A stretch of DNA of 64,000 bases from Dyadobacter sp. (GTDB taxonomy: Bacteria > Bacteroidota > Bacteroidia > Cytophagales > Spirosomataceae), in NCBI RefSeq assembly GCF_017744695.1, contig NZ_JAGIAS010000010.1, positions 267,588 through 331,587 on the forward strand, in the 5' to 3' direction. Below are positions 1 to 8,445 of the stretch, one piece after another. The notes below the pieces were generated by a model. That model was not told the DNA's origin and did no database searches. It saw only the letters and a list, made by a program, of their open reading frames with translations. Position numbers and translations under genes: made by a program. Positions within the stretch are counted from its first letter, which is position 1; every line of letters starts with the position of its first letter.

Positions 1-694
1 CTTCTTTCGCTTCGCTGAATCGGCGGATAGGAATGCCAGCTTTCAGCTCTTCGGCAACCTGTTCTTTGGTTTTGCCCTGATTTTTACTCCGCATTTCGAG
101 CACGGCGTGGAGTCGTGCCGTTTCGGTGTAGCCGGGCAGGACATTGTTGACGGTAATGCCGTACTGCCCGAGTTCGAGTGACAGCGTTTTGGCCCAACTC
201 GCCACCGCACCGCGAATGGTGTTGGAAACGCCGAGGCCGATGATCGGCTGTTTGACCGAAGTGCTGATGATATTGATAATGCGACCAAAGCCCTCCTTTT
301 TCATCGAAGGTACCACTGACTGCGCCAGGAACTGGTTGTTGATCAAATGCATCTGAAAGGTCTTCAGGAATTGGTCGGGTTCTGCTTCGATGATCGGGCC
401 GCCGGAGGGACCGCCGGTGTTGTTCACGAGAATATGGACGTCCGGGCAGAGCCGGAGGTAGTTTTCGATGGCGGATTTTACGGCTCCATGATCGGCGAAA
501 TCGGCTACGACGTACCGGTGAAGCTGGCCGAGCGAGGTGTCCAGATCTTCGATCGCCTCACACAGTTTTTCTTCATTTCGGGCCACGAGGGTCACATTTG
601 CACCCAGCAATGCGAGTTCAACGGCGGCGGCGAGCCCGATGCCTTGTGTGCTTCCGCATACCAGCGCTGTTTTTCCGGTCAGGTCGAGGTTCAT
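1..694 (-). CDS. SDR family oxidoreductase, atypical active site (3' end off the window)
   Basis: The gene starts at an ATG at 694 and reads leftward off the window edge, so only about 231 codons are visible. The N-terminus has a Rossmann nucleotide-binding motif (GSTQGIG, residues 14-20) and the NNTGG loop of short-chain dehydrogenases. Where a normal SDR has Ser, then Tyr-x-x-x-Lys 13 residues later, this protein reads IISTSVKQP followed by SNTIRGAV, so Tyr becomes Ser and Lys becomes Arg. Such proteins form a known branch usually annotated as 3-oxoacyl-ACP reductase-like; their substrate is unclear. It is transcribed divergently from purH. Family call is firm; reaction is not assigned. Confidence 0.85.
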   Translation of the reverse strand, partial: MNLDLTGKTALVCGSTQGIGLAAAVELALLGANVTLVARNEEKLCEAIEDLDTSLGQLHRYVVADFADHGAVKSAIENYLRLCPDVHILVNNTGGPSGGPIIEAEPDQFLKTFQMHLINNQFLAQSVVPSMKKEGFGRIINIISTSVKQPIIGLGVSNTIRGAVASWAKTLSLELGQYGITVNNVLPGYTETARLHAVLEMRSKNQGKTKEQVAEELKAGIPIRRFSEAKE

Positions 695-779
695 GGTATT
701 GGCTTTTTTTAACTTGGTTTCAGAATGATAACGTTTTGATTTTCGTCTGTTCTGCTGCCGGTTTCGTTGATTTTTCGGC

Positions 780-787
780 TATCTTTG
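780..787 (+). promoter_or_regulatory. Candidate Bacteroidota -7 element for purH
   Basis: TATCTTTG matches the Bacteroidota consensus TAnnTTTG exactly and lies 85 bases before the purH start. I see no TTG at the usual 17-23 base spacing upstream, so only the -7 half is supported. Confidence 0.4.
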
Positions 788-872
788 CGGTTTATTTTTC
801 AACATGGGACAAGCCGAAATGCCGAATGTAAGCAAAATCCCGCATTTGTAATCTTAGAGCAAACGTTGCACA

Positions 873-2408
873 ATGTCTAAAAAAATCCAATCCGCGCTTA
901 TTTCTGTTTATTACAAAGACGGTCTTGAGCCTTTGGTCCGCCTCCTGCACAACAACGGCGTAAAGCTGTACTCCACCGGAGGAACTCAGACTTTCATTGA
1001 AAATCTCAACATTCCCGTAACCGCTGCCGAAGAGCTGACCGGTTATCCTTCGATTTTCGGCGGGCGTGTGAAAACGCTTCACCCTGCCATCATGGGTGGT
1101 ATTTTGTACCGTCGCGACGACGAGGGTGATGTAGCGCAGGCAGCGCAGTACAATATTCCTGCCATCGACATGGTGGTGGTGGATCTTTATCCTTTCGAGG
1201 AGACAGTGGCATCCGGTGCGAGCGAGGAGGATATTATCGAGAAAATAGACATTGGCGGCATTTCCCTGATCCGCGCAACGGCGAAAAATTTCAAAGATAC
1301 ATTGATCGTCTCTTCTCGCAGCCAATACGCGGAGGTTGTGGAGTTGTTGAATGCAAAAGCAGGTGCTACGGATATCGAAGATCGTCGCTACTACGCGGGT
1401 CTGGCATTCGGAGTTTCTTCGCATTACGACGGCGCGATCAACAGCTTCTTTACATCCGGAAAAGAAATAACTGATAAAGAACTTTTCGATTTCACCAACC
1501 TGGCTTCGCAAACGCTGCGTTACGGCGAAAACCCGCATCAGAATGCGACCTATTACGGTGACCTGGAAGGTATTTTTGATAAACTACACGGAAAAGAACT
1601 TTCTTATAACAACCTCGTGGATGTGGATGCGTGCGTGAGCCTGATCGACGAGTTCGCCGGTGCAGCGCCTACATTCGCGATCATCAAGCATACGAATGCG
1701 TGCGGTATCGCTACTGCACCGACTGCGAAAGAGGCCTATGACAATGCATTGGCATGCGATCCGGTTTCTGCGTTTGGTGGTGTTGTGATTACCAATACAA
1801 AAGTTGATCTGGCAACGGCAGAGGAGCTAAATAAGCTTTTCATGGAAATCCTCATCGCGCCTGCTTATGATGAAGAGGCATTGGCACTTTTGAAATCCAA
1901 AAAGAACCGCATTCTGTTGAAACGCAATGCGGTGGAGTTGCCACAGATCATGTTCAAAACTATCCTGAATGGGGTTTTGGTGCAGGATAAGGATCTTGCA
2001 ACCGAAGTTGCGGCGCAGTTTACGACCGTTACCGACAAGGCTCCTACTGCCGACGAAGTTTCAGCATTGGAATTTGCATTGAAGGTTTGCAAGCATACCA
2101 AATCGAACACCATTGTATTGGCTAGGGAAAACCAGTTGCTGGCGAGCGGTACCGGACAGACTTCACGCGTGGATGCATTGCGCCAGGCGATCGAGAAAGC
2201 GAAATCATTCGGTTTCGACCTGAATGGTGCGGTAATGGCTTCAGACGCGTTCTTCCCATTTGCTGATTGCGTCGAAATCGCCCACCAGGCGGGCATTACC
2301 GCCGTGGTTCAGCCGGGAGGTTCTATCCGTGACAAGGATTCGGTGGATTATTGCAATGCGAACGGGCTTGCGATGGTAACTACCGGGGTTCGTCACTTTA
2401 AGCATTAA
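873..2408 (+). CDS. purH: Bifunctional AICAR transformylase / IMP cyclohydrolase
   Basis: This cytosolic enzyme catalyses the last two steps of de novo purine synthesis: it formylates AICAR with 10-formyl-THF, then closes the ring to IMP. The 511-residue length is normal for the family. The N-terminal MGS-like cyclohydrolase domain carries GGRVKTLHP (63-71). The transformylase domain carries RYGENPHQ (216-223) and the catalytic KHTNACG (272-278). The ATG at 873 gives the usual short N-terminus before the first strand. It stands alone behind a TATCTTTG promoter element and is followed at once by a hairpin repeat, so it is probably monocistronic or weakly coupled to the next gene. Confidence 0.98.
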   Translation: MSKKIQSALISVYYKDGLEPLVRLLHNNGVKLYSTGGTQTFIENLNIPVTAAEELTGYPSIFGGRVKTLHPAIMGGILYRRDDEGDVAQAAQYNIPAIDMVVVDLYPFEETVASGASEEDIIEKIDIGGISLIRATAKNFKDTLIVSSRSQYAEVVELLNAKAGATDIEDRRYYAGLAFGVSSHYDGAINSFFTSGKEITDKELFDFTNLASQTLRYGENPHQNATYYGDLEGIFDKLHGKELSYNNLVDVDACVSLIDEFAGAAPTFAIIKHTNACGIATAPTAKEAYDNALACDPVSAFGGVVITNTKVDLATAEELNKLFMEILIAPAYDEEALALLKSKKNRILLKRNAVELPQIMFKTILNGVLVQDKDLATEVAAQFTTVTDKAPTADEVSALEFALKVCKHTKSNTIVLARENQLLASGTGQTSRVDALRQAIEKAKSFGFDLNGAVMASDAFFPFADCVEIAHQAGITAVVQPGGSIRDKDSVDYCNANGLAMVTTGVRHFKH

Positions 2409-2415
2409 TTTTATC

Positions 2416-2466
2416 TTGCCACGAAGAACACGAATATGCACGAAGACATTCGTGTCTTCGTGGCAA
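2416..2466. repeat. CACGAAG-word hairpin filling the purH downstream spacer
   Basis: The arms 2416-2435 and 2448-2466 pair over 19 bases with a single bulged A, around a 12-base loop that itself repeats CACGAAGA. The element starts 7 bases after the purH stop and ends 12 bases before the next start codon. There is no clear T-run, so it is not a classic terminator, although AAAAAA follows it. It is one of several word-built hairpins in this window. Confidence 0.75.
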
Positions 2467-2478
2467 AAAATATAAACT

Positions 2479-3291
2479 TTGAACCCACTCCGGAAACTCA
2501 TCAGATTCCTTCTGACCGGATTAATCGTCCTGGCGGGCAGCCTATTTTTTCTCTACCCGCAAATCTTCTACTGCGAACTCATCGCATTATCCAATTTCAA
2601 GTCGACGGATAAAAAGGTCTATTTTAGTCCCGATATCAAATCAAACAAATACAAAATCCTCAAAAGCACTATCGCGCTCGCCGAGGCGCGGGTGGATTCC
2701 TTTTACCAGGGCAAAAAATCCAATCCCAAGATCATCATCTGCCAGACGCCTCAGCAATACCAGAAATATTGCAGCAGCACCGAGGGCGCGGGATGCAGTA
2801 TCGGAACGCCGTGGGGGAGTTCTTACGTAATCCTGAATGCGCAGGGGATGAATACCGATGTGATTGCCCACGAAATGAGCCATATCGAACTGCTGAAACG
2901 CATCGGCTGGTGGCGCACTACCAACGACGTTCCCCAGTGGTTCAACGAAGGCCTGGCATTGATGCTCGACCGCCGGTTTGTAAGCGAAACTGCTCCGCGT
3001 GATCGTTACCGCGCGTATAGGTACGAGTGGCGCTTCTATACGCGTAATGGCCGCGACCTGCTCTTGCTCAAAGATATTTCGACCATGCGAGAGTTCTTTC
3101 GTGGCGACCAAAAGCATGTTATGACAGCCTATATGACTGCCGGAATGGAGGTGTCTTATTGGCTGCTGCTTCGCCGGGAGGCTGGTTTGCAACGCTTTAT
3201 TTCGAAGATGCAAACGGGGGCTGCCTTCGAGGAGGCATACGGGCCGATGAGTCCTCACCATTTTAAAGATTCGAAGAAAATATCAGAGTAA
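2479..3291 (+). CDS. Membrane-anchored HExxH zinc peptidase-like protein
   Basis: This 270-residue protein begins with a hydrophobic anchor or uncleaved signal (about residues 8-28). It has the metalloprotease motif HEMSH (131-135) followed by WFNEGLA, in which Glu157 is a likely third zinc ligand, as in MA-clan gluzincins. The start must be the TTG at 2479: a stop codon sits two codons upstream in frame, and the first in-frame ATG lies deep in the protein, which would lose the anchor. The active site probably faces the periplasm. The natural substrate is unknown. It follows purH but is separated from it by a strong hairpin. Confidence 0.75.
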   Translation: MNPLRKLIRFLLTGLIVLAGSLFFLYPQIFYCELIALSNFKSTDKKVYFSPDIKSNKYKILKSTIALAEARVDSFYQGKKSNPKIIICQTPQQYQKYCSSTEGAGCSIGTPWGSSYVILNAQGMNTDVIAHEMSHIELLKRIGWWRTTNDVPQWFNEGLALMLDRRFVSETAPRDRYRAYRYEWRFYTRNGRDLLLLKDISTMREFFRGDQKHVMTAYMTAGMEVSYWLLLRREAGLQRFISKMQTGAAFEEAYGPMSPHHFKDSKKISE

Positions 3292-3354
3292 AGCATTATG
3301 AATATGGTCTTGTAGGCTATATTTATGCGCTCCTTTTTAAAACGGGATCGAATA

Positions 3355-3385
3355 TTGGCATGCTCGTTCAGATTTTGTACTTTTT
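3355..3385 (+). promoter_or_regulatory. Candidate promoter for the sodium/solute symporter
   Basis: TTG (3355-3357), 20 bases, then TACTTTTT (3378-3385), a 7 of 8 match to TAnnTTTG. Spacing and position, about 70 bases before the ATG, fit the Bacteroidota promoter layout. Confidence 0.45.
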
Positions 3386-3453
3386 TCGGAAAATAGTGTA
3401 CGTTTCAATCTAAGCTGATCAATCTCATTCATTCATCTATTTTATTATTTGAA

Positions 3454-5073
3454 ATGCAACAATTACAAACCCTGGATTATGTCGTTTTCTTCTTTTACTT
3501 CATTGTAGTCTCCGGTTACGGTTATTGGATTTATCAGCGGAAAAAATCAAAAGTTGAGTCAACAAAGGACTTCTTCCTCGCGGAAGGCTCCCTCACCTGG
3601 TGGGCAATCGGTGCGTCGTTGATCGCTTCGAACATTTCGGCTGAGCAGTTTATCGGGATGTCGGGGAACGGTTTTTCGATGGGCCTCGGGATCTCGACCT
3701 ATGAATGGATGGCGGCGGCAACACTCATTATAGTGGCCGTTTTTTTTATGCCCATTTATCTCAAAAACAAAATTTACACCATGCCCCAGTTTCTCAGCCA
3801 GCGATATAACCAATCGGTGAGCTTGATCATGGCGGTATTCTGGCTGGCATTGTATATTCTCGTGAACCTCACGTCGATCCTGTATCTGGGAGCGTTGGCT
3901 GTCTCGGGGATTTCGGGGCTTGATTTTCAGTTTTGTATGATCGCCCTGGCGGTTTTTGCCATTATTATAACAATCGGTGGAATGAAGGTGATCGGTTTTA
4001 CCGACGTAATCCAGGTGTTTTTCCTGGTAATCGGCGGTTTGGCCACTACCTATCTGGCGATTAACCTCGTATCCGACAATGCAGGCGTGGAAGGTATCGC
4101 GCAGGGTTTCAAAGTAATGCGTGAAAATCACGACGATCACTTCCATATGATTTTCCCTAAATCGAGCCCATTCTATATGCAGCTGCCGGGTCTGGCTGTA
4201 TTGCTGGGTGGTATGTGGATCGTAAACCTGAACTACTGGGGTTGTAACCAATACATTACCCAGCGCGCATTGGGAGCGGATTTGAAGACTGCCCGTAACG
4301 GTATCCTTTTCGCGGCATTTCTGAAATTGTTGATGCCGGTGATCGTGGTATTGCCAGGTATTGCGGCTTACGCGCTGTACAGCAAGGGAATGTTTCAGGC
4401 TGAAATGCTGGGTGATGACGGCGTGATCAATGCTGATAAGGCATACCCCGTACTGCTTAACCTGCTTCCGACAGGCTTGAAAGGTCTCTCATTCGCCGCG
4501 CTGACGGCCGCCGTAGTGGCGTCCCTGGCCGGTAAAGCAAACAGTATTTCGACGATTTTTACACTGGATATTTTCAAAAACTACATTGGCAAGAACGCCG
4601 ACGAAAAGACGCTCGTACGCATTGGTCGTGCTGTGGTGGTGATTTCGATGATTCTCGCCATTATCGTGTCGCCTTACATGGGTATCGATAAAAAAGGAGG
4701 TTTCCAGTTCATTCAGGAAATGACGGGTTTGTTGTCGCCGGGTATTTTCGCGTCGTTCATCATGGGCTTCTTCTGGAAACGGACCAACTCGGCGGGCGCA
4801 TTGTTCGCGATCGTGGGCGGGTTCCTGATCGCGCTCGCGATGCATAACAATTACTTCCCGTTTGCCGACTGGACCCAGGTGCCGTTCCTCGATCGTATGG
4901 GCCTTGTGTTCCTGATATGCGTTGCGGTGATGTTCATCCTGGGTATTTTGATGCCTGACGAGAAAAAAGGCCTTGCCATCGATGCGTCGATGTTTATGCC
5001 GCACCGTACTTTCGTTACCGGTGCTATCGTGGTGATTGCGATTATTTCCTACTTGTACGGCCATTTCTGGTGA
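3454..5073 (+). CDS. Sodium/solute symporter (SSS family, SGLT-like)
   Basis: This inner-membrane protein of 539 residues has about 14 predicted hydrophobic helices. Family hallmarks are the early segment DFFLAEGSLTWWAIGASLIASNIS and the GNGF region that follows, typical of the vSGLT/SGLT branch that takes up sugars or related small solutes with sodium. The ATG at 3454 gives a short N-terminal tail before helix 1. It stands alone: its own promoter candidate lies upstream and a bidirectional terminator lies just after it. The substrate cannot be read from the sequence; a sugar or polyol is the likeliest class. Confidence 0.92.
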   Translation: MQQLQTLDYVVFFFYFIVVSGYGYWIYQRKKSKVESTKDFFLAEGSLTWWAIGASLIASNISAEQFIGMSGNGFSMGLGISTYEWMAAATLIIVAVFFMPIYLKNKIYTMPQFLSQRYNQSVSLIMAVFWLALYILVNLTSILYLGALAVSGISGLDFQFCMIALAVFAIIITIGGMKVIGFTDVIQVFFLVIGGLATTYLAINLVSDNAGVEGIAQGFKVMRENHDDHFHMIFPKSSPFYMQLPGLAVLLGGMWIVNLNYWGCNQYITQRALGADLKTARNGILFAAFLKLLMPVIVVLPGIAAYALYSKGMFQAEMLGDDGVINADKAYPVLLNLLPTGLKGLSFAALTAAVVASLAGKANSISTIFTLDIFKNYIGKNADEKTLVRIGRAVVVISMILAIIVSPYMGIDKKGGFQFIQEMTGLLSPGIFASFIMGFFWKRTNSAGALFAIVGGFLIALAMHNNYFPFADWTQVPFLDRMGLVFLICVAVMFILGILMPDEKKGLAIDASMFMPHRTFVTGAIVVIAIISYLYGHFW

Positions 5074-5088
5074 GATTGCCGTCATATA

Positions 5089-5133
5089 CCAACAAAAAGG
5101 GGCCGGAAGTTGATTCCGGCCCCTTTTTGTTGG
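5089..5133. terminator. Bidirectional terminator between symporter and cyclophilin genes
   Basis: Perfect 20-base inverted repeat (5089-5108 and 5114-5133) with a 5-base loop, a GC-rich core (GGGGCCGGAA) and A/T-runs on both sides. It serves both converging genes. Confidence 0.93.
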
Positions 5134-5149
5134 TAATCGATCGAGATTC

Positions 5150-5590
5150 TTACGCTTCTTCGATGATCGTGATCTTCTGGATCTTGTCGCCCTGACGGAT
5201 CGCGTCTACCGTTTCGATGCCTTCTACCACGCGGCCGAAGCAGGTGTGGTTTCTGTCCAAGTGCGCAGTGTTATTGCGGCTGTGGCAGATGAAGAACTGT
5301 GAGCCACCTGTGTTGCGGCCTGCATGCGCCATCGAAAGCACGCCGCGATCGTGGTACTGGTTACCGCCTGTGAGCTCGCAATCGATTTTGTAGCCGGGAC
5401 CTCCACGGCCGGTGCCGGTAGGGTCGCCGCCCTGGATCACGAAATCAGGGATTACACGGTGGAAAATAACACCGTCGTAAAAGCCCTTTTTAGAGAGATC
5501 AACAAAGTTTTTCACTGTGTTGGGAGCATCTTCATCGTAGAATTCGATGAGCATTGTGCCCTTGTCAGTGATCATTTCCGCTTTTGTCAT
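5150..5590 (-). CDS. Cyclophilin-type peptidyl-prolyl cis-trans isomerase
   Basis: This small single-domain cyclophilin of 146 residues catalyses proline cis-trans isomerisation during protein folding. The family core is clear: FHRVIPDFVIQGGDP (43-57), with Arg45, Phe50 and Gln53 as the expected active-site residues, then GVLSMAHAGRNTGGSQFF and CFGRV. It has no signal peptide, so it should be cytosolic. The ATG at 5590 gives a standard N-terminus. The segment after SQFFI (CHSRNNTAHLD) differs from the common T-x-PHLDG form, a mild family variation. It ends at the shared bidirectional terminator. Confidence 0.95.
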   Translation of the reverse strand: MTKAEMITDKGTMLIEFYDEDAPNTVKNFVDLSKKGFYDGVIFHRVIPDFVIQGGDPTGTGRGGPGYKIDCELTGGNQYHDRGVLSMAHAGRNTGGSQFFICHSRNNTAHLDRNHTCFGRVVEGIETVDAIRQGDKIQKITIIEEA

Positions 5591-5717
5591 GTCAAAAGTG
5601 AGTATTAAAGAGGTACGAAAGATAAGCAGGGCAGCAGAGTGCCCATGCTATGATAACACAAAGAAAAGGATAATGTATCCTTTTCTTCTCATGAACTTTC
5701 AAATAAAATAGTGGAGG

Positions 5718-6485
5718 TTACGACCCCGTTTCAGCCTTGGCCAGTGCTGCGGCTTTTTTCTGTTCGATCTTGAATGCGGAAAGGCGGTCGACTACGTCGC
5801 CGCTGCCCCATTCGCGGCTTCTTTCGGGGTTGGAGAACCATTCTTTTACAGCGAGAATTTTATAGAGGTACCTCGCGGTTTCCGAGTTGAGGCGGAGTTT
5901 GAAAAAATCATCTTTATTCTGCGAATCCATCCGGTTTTGGATGTGCGTAGGGCCTGCGTTGTAAGCAGCAGCTACCAATGTCCAGGAACCCAGCTGTTTA
6001 TACAGGTCGCGGAGGTACTTGCCTGCGGCGTGGGTCGATTTGACCAAATGTTTGCGGTCGTCCCTGGTTTCGTTTACAACCAGCCCGAGAGATTTTGCCG
6101 TAGATGGCATCAATTGCCAGTATCCGGCCGCGCCGCGATGAGAAGTGACCTCATCTTTCATAGCGCTCTCTATCAAAGGAATATACTTAAAATCGGCTGG
6201 TACTCCGTACTTCTGGAGAATGGGTTCAATGATCCGCATTCTCTTTTTGGTTGTGGTCATCAGCTTACGAAAAGTGGGATTGTCGTAATTTCTGATCATG
6301 TTTTGATATCGCTCGGCGATTCGAAGCTCTGATAAAGGAACGGCTTCGCCACAGAAGTCAATAGCAAGAAGATCTGAATCAATAATGGTTGTTTCTTTCA
6401 GCTCCTTCTTTTCCACCTCCACCTCGCTCATCGGACTCTTTCCGAATATTGCGATTGAGAAGGCCATAAAGATAAGTCTAATCAT
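5718..6485 (-). CDS. Lytic transglycosylase (SLT/GH23 domain)
   Basis: This exported protein of 255 residues cleaves peptidoglycan glycan strands, leaving 1,6-anhydro-muramyl ends. It has a short hydrophobic signal (about 2-15). The GH23 motifs come in order: catalytic Glu106 in YIPLIESAMK, then GAAGYWQLMPSTAKSLGL, then AAYNAGP. The domain resembles MltD but no LysM repeats follow; the C-terminus is a charged Ala/Lys-rich tail. A promoter candidate lies just upstream. Probably periplasmic and a housekeeping cell-wall enzyme. Confidence 0.92.
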   Translation of the reverse strand: MIRLIFMAFSIAIFGKSPMSEVEVEKKELKETTIIDSDLLAIDFCGEAVPLSELRIAERYQNMIRNYDNPTFRKLMTTTKKRMRIIEPILQKYGVPADFKYIPLIESAMKDEVTSHRGAAGYWQLMPSTAKSLGLVVNETRDDRKHLVKSTHAAGKYLRDLYKQLGSWTLVAAAYNAGPTHIQNRMDSQNKDDFFKLRLNSETARYLYKILAVKEWFSNPERSREWGSGDVVDRLSAFKIEQKKAAALAKAETGS

Positions 6486-6532
6486 GCATTTTGTATTTCG
6501 TGAAACATCATTTCAGGCACCGGGCCGAAGTG

Positions 6533-6566
6533 CAAAGATAACGCGATTGAATAAATAAAATTTCAA
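6533..6566 (-). promoter_or_regulatory. Candidate promoter for the lytic transglycosylase
   Basis: Read on the minus strand: TTG (6566-6564), 23 bases, then TATCTTTG (6540-6533), an exact TAnnTTTG match, about 48 bases before the ATG. Confidence 0.5.
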
Positions 6567-6843
6567 TATGAGGTAAAAAACTGATTTTTAGGGGTTTGTT
6601 AAAAGTAATTCTAGGACAAAAATAAGAACGCTACATTTGGCTTCCGGCAAATGATCCTGAATAAAAACTGCGCCAGCCAGACCGAACGTGAAATTTTAAT
6701 TGGTAAAAACCGCTTAGCACCAAATGCAAACTCTTTTAATAAATGTAATTATAGTAAGAGAACGGCTTTTTAGTATAAGTTTTACCCATTGATGGTCAGC
6801 TGGTTACAAACAAGTATTTTGTGGGGATAATGGTATTATTGTG

Positions 6844-6892
6844 GAAAATGTCGTCAATTGCAAGCCGAAATCGATTTTTCGACGACATTTTC
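6844..6892 (+). promoter_or_regulatory. Inverted repeat in the moeA leader
   Basis: The arms GAAAATGTCGTC (6844-6855) and GACGACATTTTC (6881-6892) are perfect complements over 12 bases. A smaller palindromic AAATCGATTT sits between them. The element lies 65 bases before the moeA start. It could be an operator or a leader hairpin; there is no T-run that would make it a simple terminator. Confidence 0.5.
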
Positions 6893-6956
6893 GACCTGTG
6901 CCATTTGCGTTCGCGAATGTGTTAACTTGCACTTTTCGTATGGCATTTTTTGGAAT

Positions 6957-8147
6957 ATGGTCACAGTCAACGAGGCAAAAGGGCGAATTATAGCAAATAC
7001 CGTAACACTGCCCGCGGTAACAATGCCGTTAGCGGCAGCTGTCGGAGGATTTCTTGCCGAAGATGTGGTTTCGCCGATAGCGCTTCCGCCATTCAGGCAG
7101 TCGTCGATGGACGGGTACGCGATCGTGCATTCCGACGTGACCGAAGCGGGTAAATCGCTGTGCCTCGCGGGGGAGTCGAAAGCCGGCCAGGCGGATCTAC
7201 CGGTTGTGAGCGCGGGCACTGCCGTACGCATATTTACGGGCGCGCCTGTACCCGAGGGCGCTACCGCGGTGGTAATGCAGGAAAATACGTCAGTGGCTAA
7301 CGGCTCCGTACAAATTCATGAATTTCCGGTTTTGGAGGGTAAAAATGTTCGCCGGGCAGGGCAGCAGATCGCTCAGGGGGCAATCGCATTACGCGCCGGA
7401 ACCCTCATATCACCGGGCGCCGTCGGTTTTTTGAAGGGAATCAATGTGAATGAAGTGACGGTTCATTCCAAACCTCGGATCGGTTTGCTGGTCACTGGCG
7501 ACGAGTTGCTGAAAGCAGGCGAAGCATTGGAGCCTGGCAAAATATATGAATCCAATTCGGCGATGCTGCAAGCAGCACTGGCGCTGGCGGGTATGACGGA
7601 TGTTTCAATTAGCTATGCTTCCGATGACCTGGACGCTACGGTTGACGCTTTATGCGTATTGCTGGAACAATGTGACGTCATTTTGGCGTCGGGGGGGATC
7701 TCGGTAGGAGATTACGATTTTGTAGGTAAAGCATTGGAGGTGTTGGGCGCCGAGACGATCTTTTACAAGGTGCGGCAAAAGCCCGGGAAGCCGCTTCTTT
7801 TTGGTAAGAAAGGTGAAAAACTGATTTTTGCATTGCCGGGAAACCCGGCCTCGTCGCTGGTTTGCTATTATGAGTATGTATTGCCTGCGTTGAAGAGAAT
7901 AATGGGCAGCAAAGAGCCATTTCTCAGATCGGTGAGGCTTCCCTTGCGGCATGCTTACCGCTTTGATGGCGAGCGCGACGAGTTCCTGAAAGCGCGGGTG
8001 GAAGGGGCGGAAGTGGTTTCGCTGGACGGGCAGGAGTCGTTCGTGATAGGTTCGTTTGCGATCGCGAATGCGATCATCTATTTACCGGTAGCGCAAAATC
8101 GGGTCGAAGCAGGCGAATTGGTGGAGGTACATTTGCTCCCGCTCTGA
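6957..8147 (+). CDS. moeA: Molybdopterin molybdenumtransferase
   Basis: MoeA inserts molybdate into adenylylated molybdopterin, the last step of Moco synthesis. From the ATG at 6957 the protein is 396 residues, the normal size, and opens MVTVNEAKG as MoeA proteins do. Seen in order: SSMDGYA, the TGDELL segment, the MoCF-binding GGISVGDYDF, KPGKPLLFG and LPGNPASS. The C-terminal MoeA domain IV follows. It heads a five-gene Moco operon on the plus strand. A longer reading frame back to 6858 exists but looks like leader sequence. Confidence in identity is very high, in start high. Confidence 0.95.
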   Translation: MVTVNEAKGRIIANTVTLPAVTMPLAAAVGGFLAEDVVSPIALPPFRQSSMDGYAIVHSDVTEAGKSLCLAGESKAGQADLPVVSAGTAVRIFTGAPVPEGATAVVMQENTSVANGSVQIHEFPVLEGKNVRRAGQQIAQGAIALRAGTLISPGAVGFLKGINVNEVTVHSKPRIGLLVTGDELLKAGEALEPGKIYESNSAMLQAALALAGMTDVSISYASDDLDATVDALCVLLEQCDVILASGGISVGDYDFVGKALEVLGAETIFYKVRQKPGKPLLFGKKGEKLIFALPGNPASSLVCYYEYVLPALKRIMGSKEPFLRSVRLPLRHAYRFDGERDEFLKARVEGAEVVSLDGQESFVIGSFAIANAIIYLPVAQNRVEAGELVEVHLLPL

Positions 8148-8197
8148 ACCCGACGGGCCGGATGCGGGTTATTGGGTTGAACGAATATCAGGTACGA

Positions 8198-8437
8198 ATG
8201 AGTTTTCAAGTCAAATATTTCGGGATGCTGGCGGAAATTGCCGGGCTGTCGGACGAAGTCTGGAATGCAGCCGGCGGTCTGACGGTAGGTCAGTTCCGTG
8301 CGCAGATGCTGGACAAATACCCGGCTATGCGCGATAAAAAATTCAAAATAGCGGTCAATCAGAAGATTTCGGAGGATTTTGTATTAATCGAAACTCCGGC
8401 CGAAATCGCATTGCTTCCACCGTTTGCAGGAGGATAA
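8198..8437 (+). CDS. moaD: MoaD, small subunit of molybdopterin synthase
   Basis: A 79-residue ubiquitin-fold protein ending in the essential Gly-Gly (LLPPFAGG). In the cell the C-terminus is thiocarboxylated and donates sulfur to cyclic pyranopterin monophosphate within the MoaD-MoaE complex. The ATG at 8198 (MSFQVKYFG) gives the usual length; an upstream in-frame ATG at 8162 would add 12 unneeded residues. It sits between moeA and its partner moaE, 8 bases before moaE, in the expected order. Confidence 0.93.
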   Translation: MSFQVKYFGMLAEIAGLSDEVWNAAGGLTVGQFRAQMLDKYPAMRDKKFKIAVNQKISEDFVLIETPAEIALLPPFAGG

Positions 8438-8445
8438 CAGGAGAC

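Larger units (their letters stand above)
6486..6956. other. 471-base divergent spacer between lytic transglycosylase and moeA
   Basis: No credible ORF lies here. The left part holds a minus-strand promoter candidate for the transglycosylase. The right part holds a 12-base perfect inverted repeat 65 bases before moeA. The middle (about 6570-6840) is AT-rich and shows nothing I can name. An in-frame upstream ATG at 6858 would add 33 residues to MoeA, but these are unlike any MoeA N-terminus. Confidence 0.6.

Noticed and set aside
792..1538. Minus-strand ORF opposite purH
   Set aside because: It is the antisense shadow of a strongly conserved enzyme and has no protein-like features.
6486..6956. 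Moco riboswitch or small RNA upstream of moeA
   Set aside because: Only one 12-base inverted repeat is visible; the multi-helix Moco layout is not, and that riboswitch is not expected in this phylum.
6858..6956. Start of MoeA at 6858
   Set aside because: The 33 extra residues are unlike MoeA and include the inverted repeat of the leader.
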